64,000 nucleotides of DNA from Allocatelliglobosispora scoriae. Lineage in GTDB: Bacteria; Actinomycetota; Actinomycetes; Mycobacteriales; Micromonosporaceae. The notes under the pieces were generated by a model. That model ran no database searches. It was not told the origin of the DNA and saw only the letters and a list, made by a program, of their open reading frames with translations. The position numbers were made by a program, and so were the translations under genes. Shown here in pieces: positions 28,307 through 39,972 of the stretch (positions are counted from its first letter, which is position 1; each line of letters begins with the position of its first letter). The stretch covers positions 1 to 64,000 of the forward strand of contig NZ_JACHMN010000003.1 of the NCBI RefSeq assembly GCF_014204945.1, given 5' to 3'.

Positions 28307-29182
28307 GTGACCGAACTCCGCACCGTGCTGCGTGCCGCCACCTCCCGGCTCTCCGAGGCGGGCATCGAGACGCCCCGGGTCGACGCCGAACTGCTCGCCG
28401 CCCACGCGCTCGGGGTACGCCGGGGCCGCCTCCCGCTCATCGACACCGTCACCGACGAGGCGGCGACCGTCCTCGACGGACTCGTCGACCGCCGGGCCGC
28501 CCGGGAACCGTTGCAGCACATCGTCGGTGAGGCGCCCTTCCTCGACCGGCTCCTCTCCGTCGGGCCCGGCGTCTTCGTGCCGCGCCCCGAGACGGAGCTG
28601 CTCGCGGCGTGGGGGATCGAGATGATCGGGCTGCTGGCCCGGCCGGTCGCGGTGGACCTGTGCAGCGGTTCGGGTGCGCTCGCCGTCGCCATCGCCGACG
28701 CGAAGGCCGACGCGCACGTCTACGCCGTGGAGCGGTCGAGGGCGGCGCTGCCGTGGCTGCGGCGCAACACCGAGGGCACCTCCGTCCACGTGGTCGAGGG
28801 GGACGTGACGGATCCGGCGGTGCTGCACCAGCTCGACGGATCGGTGGACCTGGTGGTCTGCAACCCGCCCTACGTGCCGGCGGCGGTCGGCGTACCCACT
28901 GAGGTTTCGCACGACCCGGCGGAGGCGGTCTTCGCCGGACCCGACGGGTTGGACGTCATTCCGGCGATCATCTCGCGGGCGGCGAGCCTGTGCCGCGACG
29001 GCGGCCACCTGGGCCTGGAGCACGACGAGTCGCAGGCGAAGGTCGTGGCCGAGCTGCTGCGCGTGGACGGGCGCTACGCGGAGATCGCCGGGATGAGCGA
29101 CCTCACCGGGCGGCCGAGGTTCACGATCGCGCGCCGGATCGGCTGGCGGGAGAGCCTTCCCACCAGGGGTATGGCGGGATGA
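28307..29182 (+). CDS. prmC: Release factor glutamine methyltransferase
   Basis: 291 residues. SAM-dependent N5-methylation of the GGQ glutamine of release factors. N-terminal helical domain with FVPRPETELL, SAM-binding motif I VDLCSGSGALAVAIA (consensus DLCTGSG), and the catalytic NPPY as VVCNPPYVP. The C-terminal GRPRFTIARR is typical; the last ~15 residues are extra. Has its own leaderless promoter, consistent with separation from prfA. Its 3' end overlaps the convergent membrane protein gene by 62 bp. Confidence 0.94.
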   Translation: MTELRTVLRAATSRLSEAGIETPRVDAELLAAHALGVRRGRLPLIDTVTDEAATVLDGLVDRRAAREPLQHIVGEAPFLDRLLSVGPGVFVPRPETELLAAWGIEMIGLLARPVAVDLCSGSGALAVAIADAKADAHVYAVERSRAALPWLRRNTEGTSVHVVEGDVTDPAVLHQLDGSVDLVVCNPPYVPAAVGVPTEVSHDPAEAVFAGPDGLDVIPAIISRAASLCRDGGHLGLEHDESQAKVVAELLRVDGRYAEIAGMSDLTGRPRFTIARRIGWRESLPTRGMAG

Positions 29183-30341
29183 AGCGAGCGGTGCTCGCGG
29201 TCGTCGTGAGCGGGCCGACGGGCACGACGAGCCGGTCGCCGACGACGATCGCGCACCAGCGTCCGGCCACCGGCACCCCGAAGAGCTCGGCTGGCCGCGC
29301 CGGATAGTGGTGCCACTGCGGGTCGTAACGCCCGGCCTGGATCGCGGCGGCGACAGACTCATCGGCGGCGTGCGGCTGGACCCGCATGGCGAGGATCGGC
29401 GCCGAGCCCGCCACGGCGTCGGCGGGGTAGATCACGATCTCGCGCTCGCCGGAGTGGACGAAGACACCGGTCACGGGGCTCGGCTCGGCGAAGACCCGGG
29501 CCAGGTCCCGGCGCCGCCGCCGGGTGCGCAGCAGCAGCCCGGCCCCGGTCGGCGCCAGCAGGGCGGCGAGCATGAGCCAGCCACCCGCGTCATAGGGCTC
29601 CGCCACCGGCTGGAGCAGCCCGTCGTCGTCGACCCGCAGCGCCATGGTCGACCCGACCGGATAGGCGAGCGGGTTGTAGACGTGCACCCGCTCCAGCTCG
29701 CCGGACCTCTCGACCATCACGTCGACGCCGACGTGCCCCACGACCGGGGCGCGCACGACCTCGGCCGCGCGCTCCCGCGCCTCGCCGCGCGCCTGCACAA
29801 CCACGAAAACCGCGATGAGTACGCCGACCAGCCCCACCAGCACAGCCCCGCTGACCAGGGACACCGTCCCGATCCGGGGCACCTGTCCAGGCTCGGGCGG
29901 TTTGGCGGACCCGACCCGTTCCGGCCATCCCCCATCCCGCCGCCGACCCTCGACCAGCACGGCCGCCACGACGCAGACCACGACGTAGGACCAGCTCACC
30001 GCATAGATCCACGACGGCGGCGGCACCCGGTCGGTGGAGCCGCCGAGGACCAGCTCGCCGATGGAGAGCAGCACGGCCGTCACCGCGGTCGATCTCAGGC
30101 TGATCCAGGCGAGGGGGAGCAGCCCGACGAAGAGCCCGGAGACGATCGGATCCAGGGGTTCGGTCCGGCACGGGTTCGCCTCGCTGCAGAGCACCTTCAC
30201 CACCGTGACGGCGACGCCCATATTGACCGCACCCAGCACGAACAGCACCGGTGCGACGGCCTGGCGCAGCCACGGCGACGGTGCCAGGTCCGCCATCGTC
30301 CGGGCGTCGGCGGCGGTCAGCGGAGCCGGCATGGTGAGCAT
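29121..30341 (-). CDS. Membrane protein with two-part helices, unknown
   Basis: 406 residues from ATG 30341 (an ATG at 30332 is also possible). About six membrane segments: near 27-50, 65-85, 90-105, 115-135, 180-205 and 275-295. Between the last two is an extracytoplasmic-looking domain (MVERSGELERVHVYNPLAYP), and the C-terminal ~110 residues are soluble. The frame stays open 470 bases further upstream, but that part overlaps tsaC and is not credible. Divergent from tsaC; its 3' end overlaps prmC. Resembles generic actinobacterial DUF-type membrane proteins; no function assigned. Confidence 0.7.
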   Translation of the reverse strand: MLTMPAPLTAADARTMADLAPSPWLRQAVAPVLFVLGAVNMGVAVTVVKVLCSEANPCRTEPLDPIVSGLFVGLLPLAWISLRSTAVTAVLLSIGELVLGGSTDRVPPPSWIYAVSWSYVVVCVVAAVLVEGRRRDGGWPERVGSAKPPEPGQVPRIGTVSLVSGAVLVGLVGVLIAVFVVVQARGEARERAAEVVRAPVVGHVGVDVMVERSGELERVHVYNPLAYPVGSTMALRVDDDGLLQPVAEPYDAGGWLMLAALLAPTGAGLLLRTRRRRRDLARVFAEPSPVTGVFVHSGEREIVIYPADAVAGSAPILAMRVQPHAADESVAAAIQAGRYDPQWHHYPARPAELFGVPVAGRWCAIVVGDRLVVPVGPLTTTASTARFIPPYPWWEGSPASRSGARS

Positions 30342-30437
30342 GATGACACGACCGACAACACCATCGACGTCCGTTTCCCCACCGGTAGGGGTGCAGCGCG
30401 GCAACCTCCCGGCGCCGGGCATGGCAGGATTGCCCCC

Positions 30438-31088
30438 GTGAGGCTCTTCGACTGCCGAAATGTGACCGACCGAGACCGGGGCATCGCCACGGCCATCGAG
30501 GCCGTGGCCAGCGGCGACCTGGTCGTTCTCCCTACTGACACGGTCTATGGCGTCGGTGCTGACGCGTTCAAGGCGTGGTCGGTGACCGCCCTGCTCAACG
30601 CCAAGGGCCGGGGTCGCCACATGCCACCACCGGTGCTCGTCGGTTCCCGGCACACCCTCGACGGCCTGGTGACCCGGTTGCCGCAGCAGGCACGGGACCT
30701 CGTCGAGGCGTTCTGGCCCGGTGCCCTGACGATCGTCGTGGAGCAGGCGCCGAGCCTGCAGTGGGACCTCGGCGACACGGGTGGCACGGTCGCCGTGCGG
30801 ATGCCGCTGCACCCGGTGGCGCTGGAGGTGCTCCGGGCGACCGGCCCGATGGCGGTCTCCTCGGCCAACCTGACCGGCGAGCCCGCCGCGGTCACCGCCG
30901 AGCAGGCCCGCGAGCAGCTCGGCTACAAGGTGAGCGTCTACCTGGAGGCGGGTCCCTGCCCGGACCCGGTGCCGTCGACGATCATCGACATGACCCAGGA
31001 GATCCCGATCATCCTGCGCGAGGGCGCGATCACGATCGACCAGATCCGGACCGTGATCCCCAATGTTCTTCCGCCGGTAGGGAACTAG
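30438..31088 (+). CDS. tsaC: L-threonylcarbamoyladenylate synthase
   Basis: 216 residues, YrdC/Sua5-type domain: LPTDTVYGVGADAF near the N-terminus, KGRGRHMPPPVLVGS, FWPGALTIVV, VAVRMPLHPVA and SSANLTGEPA. Makes threonylcarbamoyl-AMP for t6A37 of ANN-decoding tRNAs. KxR/SxN nucleotide-binding positions are present. Start GTG 30438 with a CAGGAT hexamer seven bases upstream suggests leaderless expression. Short form lacking the Sua5 C-terminal domain. Followed four bases later by the phosphatase gene, a pairing common in actinobacteria. Confidence 0.93.
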   Translation: MRLFDCRNVTDRDRGIATAIEAVASGDLVVLPTDTVYGVGADAFKAWSVTALLNAKGRGRHMPPPVLVGSRHTLDGLVTRLPQQARDLVEAFWPGALTIVVEQAPSLQWDLGDTGGTVAVRMPLHPVALEVLRATGPMAVSSANLTGEPAAVTAEQAREQLGYKVSVYLEAGPCPDPVPSTIIDMTQEIPIILREGAITIDQIRTVIPNVLPPVGN

Positions 31089-31092
31089 TCAT

Positions 31093-31683
31093 ATGCCGCC
31101 GTTCACCGTGCTGCACGTATGTATGGGCAACATCTGCCGGTCGCCGATGGCGGAGCGGCTGCTGACGCTCGCCGTGACACAGGCCGGCGGCGATCCGGGG
31201 TACCTCTACTCGCACAGCGCCGGCACCGGCGGCTGGCACGAGGGCGAGGAGATGAATCCTCCCGCCGCCCGCCTGGTCAAGGCACGCGGCGGCGATCCGC
31301 AGGGATTCGCCGCCCGCAAGCTGCGCGCCGACCACATCGACGCCGCCGACCTGATCCTGACGGCCACCGCCGACCAGCAGGAGTACGTGGTGGCGCTGCG
31401 CCCCGACGCCGCCGATCGCACCTTCGTGCTCGGCGAGTTCGGCCGGCTGCTCAGCGGTGTCGACGCCGCCGCGCTGCCCGCCGCCAACGGCACGCCGGAG
31501 GAGTTCCAGCAGCGTGGCGCGGCTCTCGTCGCCGCGGTCGACGCCCTGCGTGCCGGTCAGGACGCCCGCTCGGGCGACGACCTCGACGACCCCTGGGGCC
31601 GTGGCGACTCCGTCTTCGGGCGGGTCGCCGATGAGATCACCGACACACTCGACCCGCTCGTCCGCCTGCTCTTCGCCCGCTGA
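31093..31683 (+). CDS. Low-molecular-weight protein-tyrosine phosphatase family
   Basis: 196 residues. P-loop CMGNICRS with nucleophile Cys10 and Arg16 (C-X5-R), followed by SPMAERLL; the partner aspartate is probably in the DDPWGRGD stretch near 165 (DPxG). The middle, between about 55 and 150, matches the arsenate reductase/LMW-PTP fold. Directly follows tsaC and precedes an AtpI-like gene by nine bases, so these three may be co-transcribed. Natural substrate unknown. Confidence 0.88.
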   Translation: MPPFTVLHVCMGNICRSPMAERLLTLAVTQAGGDPGYLYSHSAGTGGWHEGEEMNPPAARLVKARGGDPQGFAARKLRADHIDAADLILTATADQQEYVVALRPDAADRTFVLGEFGRLLSGVDAAALPAANGTPEEFQQRGAALVAAVDALRAGQDARSGDDLDDPWGRGDSVFGRVADEITDTLDPLVRLLFAR

Positions 31684-31691
31684 CAGGATTC

Positions 31692-32120
31692 GTGTTGCTC
31701 AGAAAACGCCTGGCCCACCTGCCGACCGCGCTCGCGGCCAGCGGGATCATGCTCGTGCTCGCCGGCATCGTCGGCGCGATCGCCGCCGGGATGACGGGCG
31801 CGCTGGGTGCGGCCTTCGGCGTGGTGCTGACGACCGCGACCTACGTGGCGTCGAGCTTCATCATCGCCTGGGTCGACGACCGCCGCCGCGACCTGCTCCT
31901 CGTCGCCGGGCTCACGACCTACGTACTGAAACTGATCGTGCTGGTGGCGATCTTGATCACATTCGCCGGTTGGTCGGGCATCGTGCCGATGGCGCTCGGC
32001 ATCGTCGCCGAGGTCTTCGCCTGGACCTGCTCGCAGGCCTGGTGGACCTGGCACGCGAAGATCCTCTACGTCGACGACCCGGTGGACGGCCCGCCGGTCG
32101 GCGGCAGGCCGTCCTCCTGA
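31692..32120 (+). CDS. AtpI/UncI-like four-helix membrane protein
   Basis: 142 residues with four membrane segments (about 12-35, 38-60, 70-92, 98-118), like ATP synthase protein I, a chaperone for the c-ring in other bacteria. C-terminus Pro/Gly-rich. GTG 31692 start, nine bases after the phosphatase stop. Position at the head of the ATP synthase locus supports the call; sequence of this family is poorly conserved. Confidence 0.7.
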   Translation: MLLRKRLAHLPTALAASGIMLVLAGIVGAIAAGMTGALGAAFGVVLTTATYVASSFIIAWVDDRRRDLLLVAGLTTYVLKLIVLVAILITFAGWSGIVPMALGIVAEVFAWTCSQAWWTWHAKILYVDDPVDGPPVGGRPSS

Positions 32121-32125
32121 CGCTC

Positions 32126-32611
32126 TTACTCGTCGAGCAGCTTCTTGCAGGGATCCCGGACCGATCCGGAGATCAGGTTGTCGCCCTCCTTGTCGCCGCG
32201 TGACGTGCGGGACCAGTCGACGACGGTGCGGAAGACGCCCTCGCGGCAGGAGATCGTGATCGCCTTCTCGGCGTACTTCAGCTCCGGAGCGACGCTGTCC
32301 TTACCTTTCAACGTGAAAGTCTTGGTAGACACGGCGCTCCACAGGGAGTTGCCCCACTTGTCCTCGCCGGTCTCCTTCTCCAGCCGCAGCTTCAACGTCA
32401 GCGGCTGGGCGCCGGGGGAGCCGCAGCGGAAGCGGACCCGCGCGGTGATCACGTCGGTCTCCGCGAAGCGTTTCGGCCCGTCGACGACGACTGTGCAGTG
32501 CACCGGCTTCGAGCCGTCCGGGTCGCTGCCGCGGGGCTCACATGCCGACACAAGGCCCAGGAGCAGCAGAAACGCGGCCGATGACCGTAGGGTTGCGATG
32601 GACCTTGGCAT
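32126..32611 (-). CDS. Putative lipoprotein, unknown
   Basis: 161 residues. Signal peptide with lipobox LVSAC (Cys about 24), then an Asp/Gly/Ser linker and a soluble beta-rich domain with four further Cys (CTVVV, RFRCGSPG, SCREG, DPCKKL), probably two disulfides. Encoded on the opposite strand within the ATP synthase locus, convergent with the AtpI-like gene (5 bp apart) and divergent from atpZ. No family recognised. Confidence 0.7.
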   Translation of the reverse strand: MPRSIATLRSSAAFLLLLGLVSACEPRGSDPDGSKPVHCTVVVDGPKRFAETDVITARVRFRCGSPGAQPLTLKLRLEKETGEDKWGNSLWSAVSTKTFTLKGKDSVAPELKYAEKAITISCREGVFRTVVDWSRTSRGDKEGDNLISGSVRDPCKKLLDE

Positions 32612-32778
32612 ATTGGTGCACCACCTCGAAGGGGTCGGGGATTGCTTCCAATAAACCCTGCCTCAAGGCGTTTAGCAATGTCTATATGCTGCTGGTTTTC
32701 CGGTCGAACGGCTGGGTGGCGTGTGTTGCAGGTGACAGCAGCAGGGGGGTCACCACGACACGGGACTGTAACGACTGA

Positions 32779-32784
32779 TAAGGT
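32779..32784 (+). promoter_or_regulatory. Probable -10 (TAAGGT) of the atp operon
   Basis: TAAGGT ends nine bases before ATG 32794, the first gene of the co-directional atp series. The 180-bp interval to the divergent lipoprotein start would hold both promoters. Confidence 0.4.
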
Positions 32785-32793
32785 TCGCGCGTC

Positions 32794-33024
32794 ATGGCCG
32801 ATGACCAGTCCCCTCAGCAACGTCCCGATCTTCCGTCGGGCGCCAATGATGGCTGGACGGCGGTCGGATACCTGTTGTCGGGGATCTTGGTCTGGGGCGG
32901 CGTCGGTTGGTTTGTCGACCGATGGCTGCACACCGGCGGGATCGCCACGGCGGTCGGCTCGATTGTGGGCGTAACGGCGGGGATCTATCTGGTCCTCCGC
33001 CGCTTCAGTGCACACGGGCCTTGA
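32794..33024 (+). CDS. atpZ: AtpZ/AtpI-type small membrane protein
   Basis: 76 residues, two membrane helices (about 21-40 and 47-66) joined by the short loop VDRWLHTG; GGVGWFVDRWL and AGIYLVLRRF are typical of the AtpZ family found at the start of ATP synthase operons. Assists assembly or ion handling of Fo (family knowledge). 32 bp before atpB. Confidence 0.85.
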   Translation: MADDQSPQQRPDLPSGANDGWTAVGYLLSGILVWGGVGWFVDRWLHTGGIATAVGSIVGVTAGIYLVLRRFSAHGP

Positions 33025-33056
33025 CGAGTTGACGTAGGAACGGAGAGAGGGGCACG

Positions 33057-33842
33057 GTGAGCCGAGCAGCGATCGTCCTGAGTGGGGAAAATCCATTCCC
33101 GCCGAGCGTCGAGGACTTTTATCTGCCCAGTCTGTTCGGCGGTGCCTGGGGGACCAAGTTCACGCTGATGGTGTGGCTCGCAGTCGCACTGATCATCGTG
33201 TTCATGCTCACGGCCTACCGGAACCCGAAGATCGTTCCGACCCGGATGCAGTGGATCGCCGAGTCGATCTACGGCTTCACCCGTAACGGCATCGCCGAAG
33301 AGGTGATCGGTCACAAGGGCGTGAAGTTCGCTCCTTACCTGACCTCCCTGCTTCTGTTCATCGCCGTCACCAACATCTTCGCGATCGTGCCCGGGCTGCA
33401 GATCTCGCCCAACTCGCACATCGCGTTCCCGATCGTGCTGGCGATCTGCACCTATGTGCTCTACCTGTGGATCGGTGTCCGCAAGCACGGCCTGGGCCAC
33501 TACCTCAAGATGAGCCTGGTTCCGCCGAACGTGCCGTGGCCGATGCTGTTCCTGCTGGTGCCGCTGGAGTTCGCGCAGACCTTCATCCTGCGCCCCTTCA
33601 CGCTGGCGCTGCGACTTTTCGCCAACATGTTCGCCGGCCACGTCGTGCTGCTCGTCTTCACGCTCGGCGGCTTCGCGCTGCTCGGTGCCAACAGCTGGGC
33701 CATCAAGCCGGTTTCGCTCGTGTCCTGGGCGATGGCGATCGCGCTCACCTTCTTCGAAGCGCTGATCGCACTGCTGCAGGCCTACGTCTTCGTGCTGCTG
33801 ACCAGCAGCTACCTGGAGAGCTCGCTCGCCGACGAGCACTGA
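33057..33842 (+). CDS. atpB: ATP synthase subunit a
   Basis: 261 residues, integral Fo subunit forming the proton half-channels. The essential Arg is in FTLALRLFANMFAGH. GTG 33057 follows a GGAGAGAGGGG site. Five to six membrane helices, including GAWGTKFTLMVWLAVALI and the final LLQAYVFVLLTSSYL. Usual length for actinobacteria. Confidence 0.96.
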   Translation: MSRAAIVLSGENPFPPSVEDFYLPSLFGGAWGTKFTLMVWLAVALIIVFMLTAYRNPKIVPTRMQWIAESIYGFTRNGIAEEVIGHKGVKFAPYLTSLLLFIAVTNIFAIVPGLQISPNSHIAFPIVLAICTYVLYLWIGVRKHGLGHYLKMSLVPPNVPWPMLFLLVPLEFAQTFILRPFTLALRLFANMFAGHVVLLVFTLGGFALLGANSWAIKPVSLVSWAMAIALTFFEALIALLQAYVFVLLTSSYLESSLADEH

Positions 33843-33890
33843 TCTTTCGTTAGTCAATTCACCATAGCCTCGCGTGAAAGTCACGCGTAA

Positions 33891-34145
<255 letters not shown>

Positions 34146-34177
34146 ACCGCTGATCGCATCAGGAATCGGAGGCCACA

Positions 34178-34711
34178 GTGAGCTACCTGGCTGAGGAAGC
34201 TGCGGAACACAACCCGATCCTGCCGATCTGGCAGGAGCTGGTTGTCGGGACGATCGCCTTCGCCTTGCTCTGCTTCGTGCTGATGAAGTTCGTCTTCCCC
34301 AAGATGGAAGAGACCTTCAAGGCGCGGGTCGAGGCGATCGAGGGCGGCATCCAGAAGGCGGAGCGGGCCCAGGCCGAGGCCAACGGCCTGCTGGAGCAGT
34401 ACAAGCTCCAGCTCGCCGAGGCACGGACCGAAGCCGCGAAGATTCGCGACGAGGCCCGGGCCGACGCTGAGGGCATCCGTTCCGACGTGCTCGCCAAGGC
34501 GCAGGAGGAGCGGGACCGCATCATCGCGGCCGGCCGTGAATCCCTCGCCGCCGAGCGGCAGACGATCATTCGCGAGCTGCGCAGCGAGGTCGGCACGCTC
34601 GCCGTCAACCTGGCCGGCAAGATCGTTGGCGAGTCGCTGGAGGACGAGGCCCGCCGCAAGGGCACCGTCGACCGGTTCCTCACCGATCTGCAGACCACCG
34701 GAGCGCGCTGA
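34178..34711 (+). CDS. atpF: ATP synthase subunit b
   Basis: 177 residues: one membrane helix near residues 20-42, then a long charged coiled coil (about 45-165, e.g. ARVEAIEGGIQKAERAQAEA) forming the peripheral stalk. GTG 34178 with GGAGG upstream. Stop overlaps the first base of atpH (TGATG), implying translational coupling. Confidence 0.95.
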   Translation: MSYLAEEAAEHNPILPIWQELVVGTIAFALLCFVLMKFVFPKMEETFKARVEAIEGGIQKAERAQAEANGLLEQYKLQLAEARTEAAKIRDEARADAEGIRSDVLAKAQEERDRIIAAGRESLAAERQTIIRELRSEVGTLAVNLAGKIVGESLEDEARRKGTVDRFLTDLQTTGAR

Positions 34712-35526
34712 TGCAGGCCGCCAGCAGGGAGTCCTACGCCGCCGCGCTGGCTGCGCTGAACGCCTATGCCGGGCGGAGCGACGCGACAGCCGTCGCCGGG
34801 ACGGCCAAGGAGATCCTCTCGGTCGCCTCGGTCCTGGCGGGTGAGCCTCGGCTGCGCCGGGCGCTCATCGACCCGTCCCGGACCGGCGACGACCGCGGTG
34901 AGCTGCTCGGCTCGGTGCTCGGCGGCAAGATCGGCACCGACGCGGTCGACCTGCTCAAGGCCCTCGTGGCCGGGCGCTGGTCGTCGCCGACGGAGCTGCT
35001 CACCGCGATCGAGCAACTGGGCGTCGACGGGCTGCTCGCCAGCGCCGAGGCGTCCGGTGACCTCGCCGAGGTGGAGGACGAACTCTTCCGCTTCGGGCAG
35101 GTCGTCTCCGGCACCCCGCAGCTCGCGGCGACCATCGGCGACTCGACCCTCGCGGTCGACCGCCGGGTGGCGCTCGCCACCGAGCTGCTGGAGGGCAAGG
35201 CGAAGCCGGCCACGGTCACCCTCGCCCAGCAGTCGGTCCGTGGTTTCGGCGGCCGGTCGTTCGCGTCCGCGCTGAGCAAGCTGGTCGAGGCTGCCGCCGA
35301 GCGGCGCGAGCGGGACGTGGCTTACGTCACGGTCGCCGAGCCGCTGAGCGAGGCCGAAGAGCAGCGACTCGGCGCGTCGCTGGCACAGCGTTACGGTCGG
35401 GAGGTGTCCGTCAAGGTCACCGTCGATCCCGACGTACTTGGTGGGGTGCGGGTCCTGATCGGCTCCGACCTCTACGACGGCACCGTCGCGCGCCGGCTGG
35501 CAGACGTCCGCGCGTCACTGGCCTGA
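34711..35526 (+). CDS. atpH: ATP synthase subunit delta
   Basis: 271 residues, OSCP/delta family connecting stalk and F1. Longer than the ~180-residue E. coli protein because of an extended N-terminal region, as in other actinobacteria. The C-terminal signature VTVDPDVLGGVRVLIGSDLYDGTV is clear. Start ATG overlaps the atpF stop. Unlike mycobacteria, b and delta are separate genes here. Confidence 0.94.
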   Translation: MQAASRESYAAALAALNAYAGRSDATAVAGTAKEILSVASVLAGEPRLRRALIDPSRTGDDRGELLGSVLGGKIGTDAVDLLKALVAGRWSSPTELLTAIEQLGVDGLLASAEASGDLAEVEDELFRFGQVVSGTPQLAATIGDSTLAVDRRVALATELLEGKAKPATVTLAQQSVRGFGGRSFASALSKLVEAAAERRERDVAYVTVAEPLSEAEEQRLGASLAQRYGREVSVKVTVDPDVLGGVRVLIGSDLYDGTVARRLADVRASLA

Positions 35527-35571
35527 CCCTAAATTTTGATCGAGAACCACGACACCGATAGGAAGCTGAGG

Positions 35572-37209
35572 ATGGCCGAGCTGACCATCTCGTCCGAGGA
35601 GATCCGTGGCGCGCTTGAGCGCTTCGTCTCGTCGTACACGCCGGAGATCTCCCGTGAGGAGGTCGGCATCGTCACCGAGGCCGGTGACGGCATCGCCAGG
35701 GTTGAGGGCCTTCCCTCGACCATGGCCAACGAACTGCTGGAGTTCGCCGACGGCACCCTGGGTGTCGCGCTGAACCTGGACGTCCGGGAGATCGGTGTCG
35801 TCGTTCTCGGCGGCTTCGAGGGCATCGCGGAGGGGCAGACGGTCAAGCGGACCGGCCGCGTCCTCTCGGTGCCGGTGGGCGACGCCTTCCTCGGCCGCGT
35901 GGTGGACCCGCTGGGTGCGCCGATCGACGGGCTCGGCGAGATCGCCAGCGAGGAGCTGCGCGAGCTGGAGCTCCAGGCGCCCAACGTCATGGTGCGCAAG
36001 AGCGTGCACGAGCCGATGGAGACCGGTCTCAAGGCCATCGACGCGATGACCCCGATCGGCCGCGGTCAGCGTCAGCTGATCATCGGCGACCGCAAGACCG
36101 GCAAGACCGCGGTCGCGCTGGACACGATCATCAACCAGCGGGCCAACTGGCAGTCCGGCGACCCGAAGAAGCAGGTTCGCTGCATCTACGTCGCCATCGG
36201 CCAGAAGGCCTCCACCGTCGCCTCGGTCAAGGGCACGCTGGAGGAGGCCGGCGCGATGGAGTACACGACCATCGTCGCCTCGCCCGCCTCCGACCCGGCC
36301 GGCTTCAAGTACCTCGCCCCCTACACGGGTTCGGCGATCGGCCAGCACTGGATGTACGCGGGCAAGCACGTTCTGATCGTCTTCGACGACCTGAGCAAGC
36401 AGGCCGAGGCGTACCGTGCCGTGTCGCTGCTGCTGCGCCGCCCGCCGGGCCGCGAGGCGTACCCGGGCGATGTCTTCTACCTGCACTCCCGCCTGCTGGA
36501 GCGCTGCGCGAAGCTCTCCGACGACCTGGGCGCGGGTTCGATGACCGGCCTGCCGATCATCGAGACGAAGGCCGGCGACATCTCGGCCTTCATCCCGACC
36601 AACGTCATCTCGATCACCGACGGCCAGATCTTCCTCGAGTCGGACCTCTTCAACTCGGGTGTCCGGCCTGCGATCAACGTCGGCACCTCGGTCTCCCGGG
36701 TCGGTGGTTCGGCGCAGGGCAAGCCGATGAAGAAGGTCTCCGGCCGGCTTCGTCTGGACCTGGCGCAGTACCGCGAGCTGGAGTCGTTCGCCGCCTTCGC
36801 GTCGGACCTCGACAAGGCGTCGCGGGCGCAGCTGGAGCGCGGTTCGCGCCTGGTCGAGCTGCTCAAGCAGCGCAACTTCGCGCCGTTCCCGATCCAGGAG
36901 CAGACCGTCTCGATCTGGGCCGGCACCGAGGGCAAGCTCGACGACATCCCGGTCAACGAGATCAGCCGCTTCGAGTCGGAGTTCCTGCAGTACCTGCGCC
37001 ACTCGAACAAGTCCACCCTGGACACGATCGCGGGCGGCACCTGGAACGACGACGTGGCCGAAGCGCTGGACACGGCGATCGTCAAGTTCAAGTCGCTCTT
37101 CGTCGGTGCCGACGGCAAGTCGATCCTCAACGAGGCGCCCGCCACGGCGCTGACCGATGAGGGCGCCGAGACGGTTACCAAGGTCGTCCCGACGCCGAAG
37201 AAGAAGTAG
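35572..37209 (+). CDS. atpA: ATP synthase subunit alpha
   Basis: 545 residues from ATG 35572 ([13 protein letters not shown]), with GGAAGCTGAGG upstream. Walker [10 protein letters not shown] at 172-180; [19 protein letters not shown] is the conserved C-terminal-domain signature. A C-terminal extension ends in VVPTPKKK; such tails restrain ATP hydrolysis in mycobacteria, and the one here is shorter. Non-catalytic F1 subunit. Confidence 0.97.
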   Translation: MAELTISSEEIRGALERFVSSYTPEISREEVGIVTEAGDGIARVEGLPSTMANELLEFADGTLGVALNLDVREIGVVVLGGFEGIAEGQTVKRTGRVLSVPVGDAFLGRVVDPLGAPIDGLGEIASEELRELELQAPNVMVRKSVHEPMETGLKAIDAMTPIGRGQRQLIIGDRKTGKTAVALDTIINQRANWQSGDPKKQVRCIYVAIGQKASTVASVKGTLEEAGAMEYTTIVASPASDPAGFKYLAPYTGSAIGQHWMYAGKHVLIVFDDLSKQAEAYRAVSLLLRRPPGREAYPGDVFYLHSRLLERCAKLSDDLGAGSMTGLPIIETKAGDISAFIPTNVISITDGQIFLESDLFNSGVRPAINVGTSVSRVGGSAQGKPMKKVSGRLRLDLAQYRELESFAAFASDLDKASRAQLERGSRLVELLKQRNFAPFPIQEQTVSIWAGTEGKLDDIPVNEISRFESEFLQYLRHSNKSTLDTIAGGTWNDDVAEALDTAIVKFKSLFVGADGKSILNEAPATALTDEGAETVTKVVPTPKKK

Positions 37210-37211
37210 CC

Positions 37212-39601
<2,390 letters not shown>

Positions 39602-39606
39602 AGATT

Positions 39607-39648
39607 CGACGGACCCTGTCCCTTTGGGCGGGGTCCGTCGTTCTTCTT
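39607..39648 (+). terminator. Terminator-like hairpin between atpD and atpC
   Basis: 10-bp stem (39607-39616 with 39631-39640), inner CCC/GGG pairing, followed by TTCTTCTT. It lies inside the operon, before atpC, so it probably attenuates rather than ends transcription. Confidence 0.65.
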
Positions 39649-39666
39649 ACTAAGTGGGAGGCGAAT

Positions 39667-39951
39667 GTGGCAAAGGAACTGAACGTCGAGGTTGTCGCCG
39701 TCGAGGAGAAGGTCTTCAGCGGTCAGGCCGAGATGGTCGTCGCCCGGACCACCGAGGGTGAGCTCGCCGCGCTGCCCGGTCACGCGCCGCTGCTGGGCCA
39801 GCTCGCCGAACCCGGCCAGGTACGCATCAAGCTGGTCGGCGGTGGCGAACAGGCCTTCGACGTGTCGGGCGGTTTCCTCTCCATCACCGATGCCGGGGTC
39901 ACCGTGCTGGCCGAGAGCGTCTCGCCAGCCACCACGACCGTCAAGCGCTAG
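39667..39951 (+). CDS. atpC: ATP synthase subunit epsilon
   Basis: 94 residues from GTG 39667, preceded by GTGGGAGGCG. Beta-sandwich domain (LNVEVVAVEEKVFSGQAEMV, TEGELAALPGHAPLL). The C-terminal helical hairpin present in E. coli is nearly absent: the chain ends about ten residues after VTVLAES. A short epsilon is usual in actinobacteria and removes the classical epsilon brake. Confidence 0.95.
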   Translation: MAKELNVEVVAVEEKVFSGQAEMVVARTTEGELAALPGHAPLLGQLAEPGQVRIKLVGGGEQAFDVSGGFLSITDAGVTVLAESVSPATTTVKR

Positions 39952-39972
39952 AAACGCAGGTAGCACAGGCCG

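Noticed and set aside
29307-30437. Upstream extension of the tsaC frame (about 377 extra codons)
   Set aside because: Low-complexity antisense of the membrane protein gene; TsaC homology begins at GTG 30438 with a -10 hexamer upstream.
30342-30812. Upstream extension of the 29121-30341 minus-strand frame
   Set aside because: Runs antisense to tsaC without hydrophobic segments or motifs; credible start is ATG 30341.
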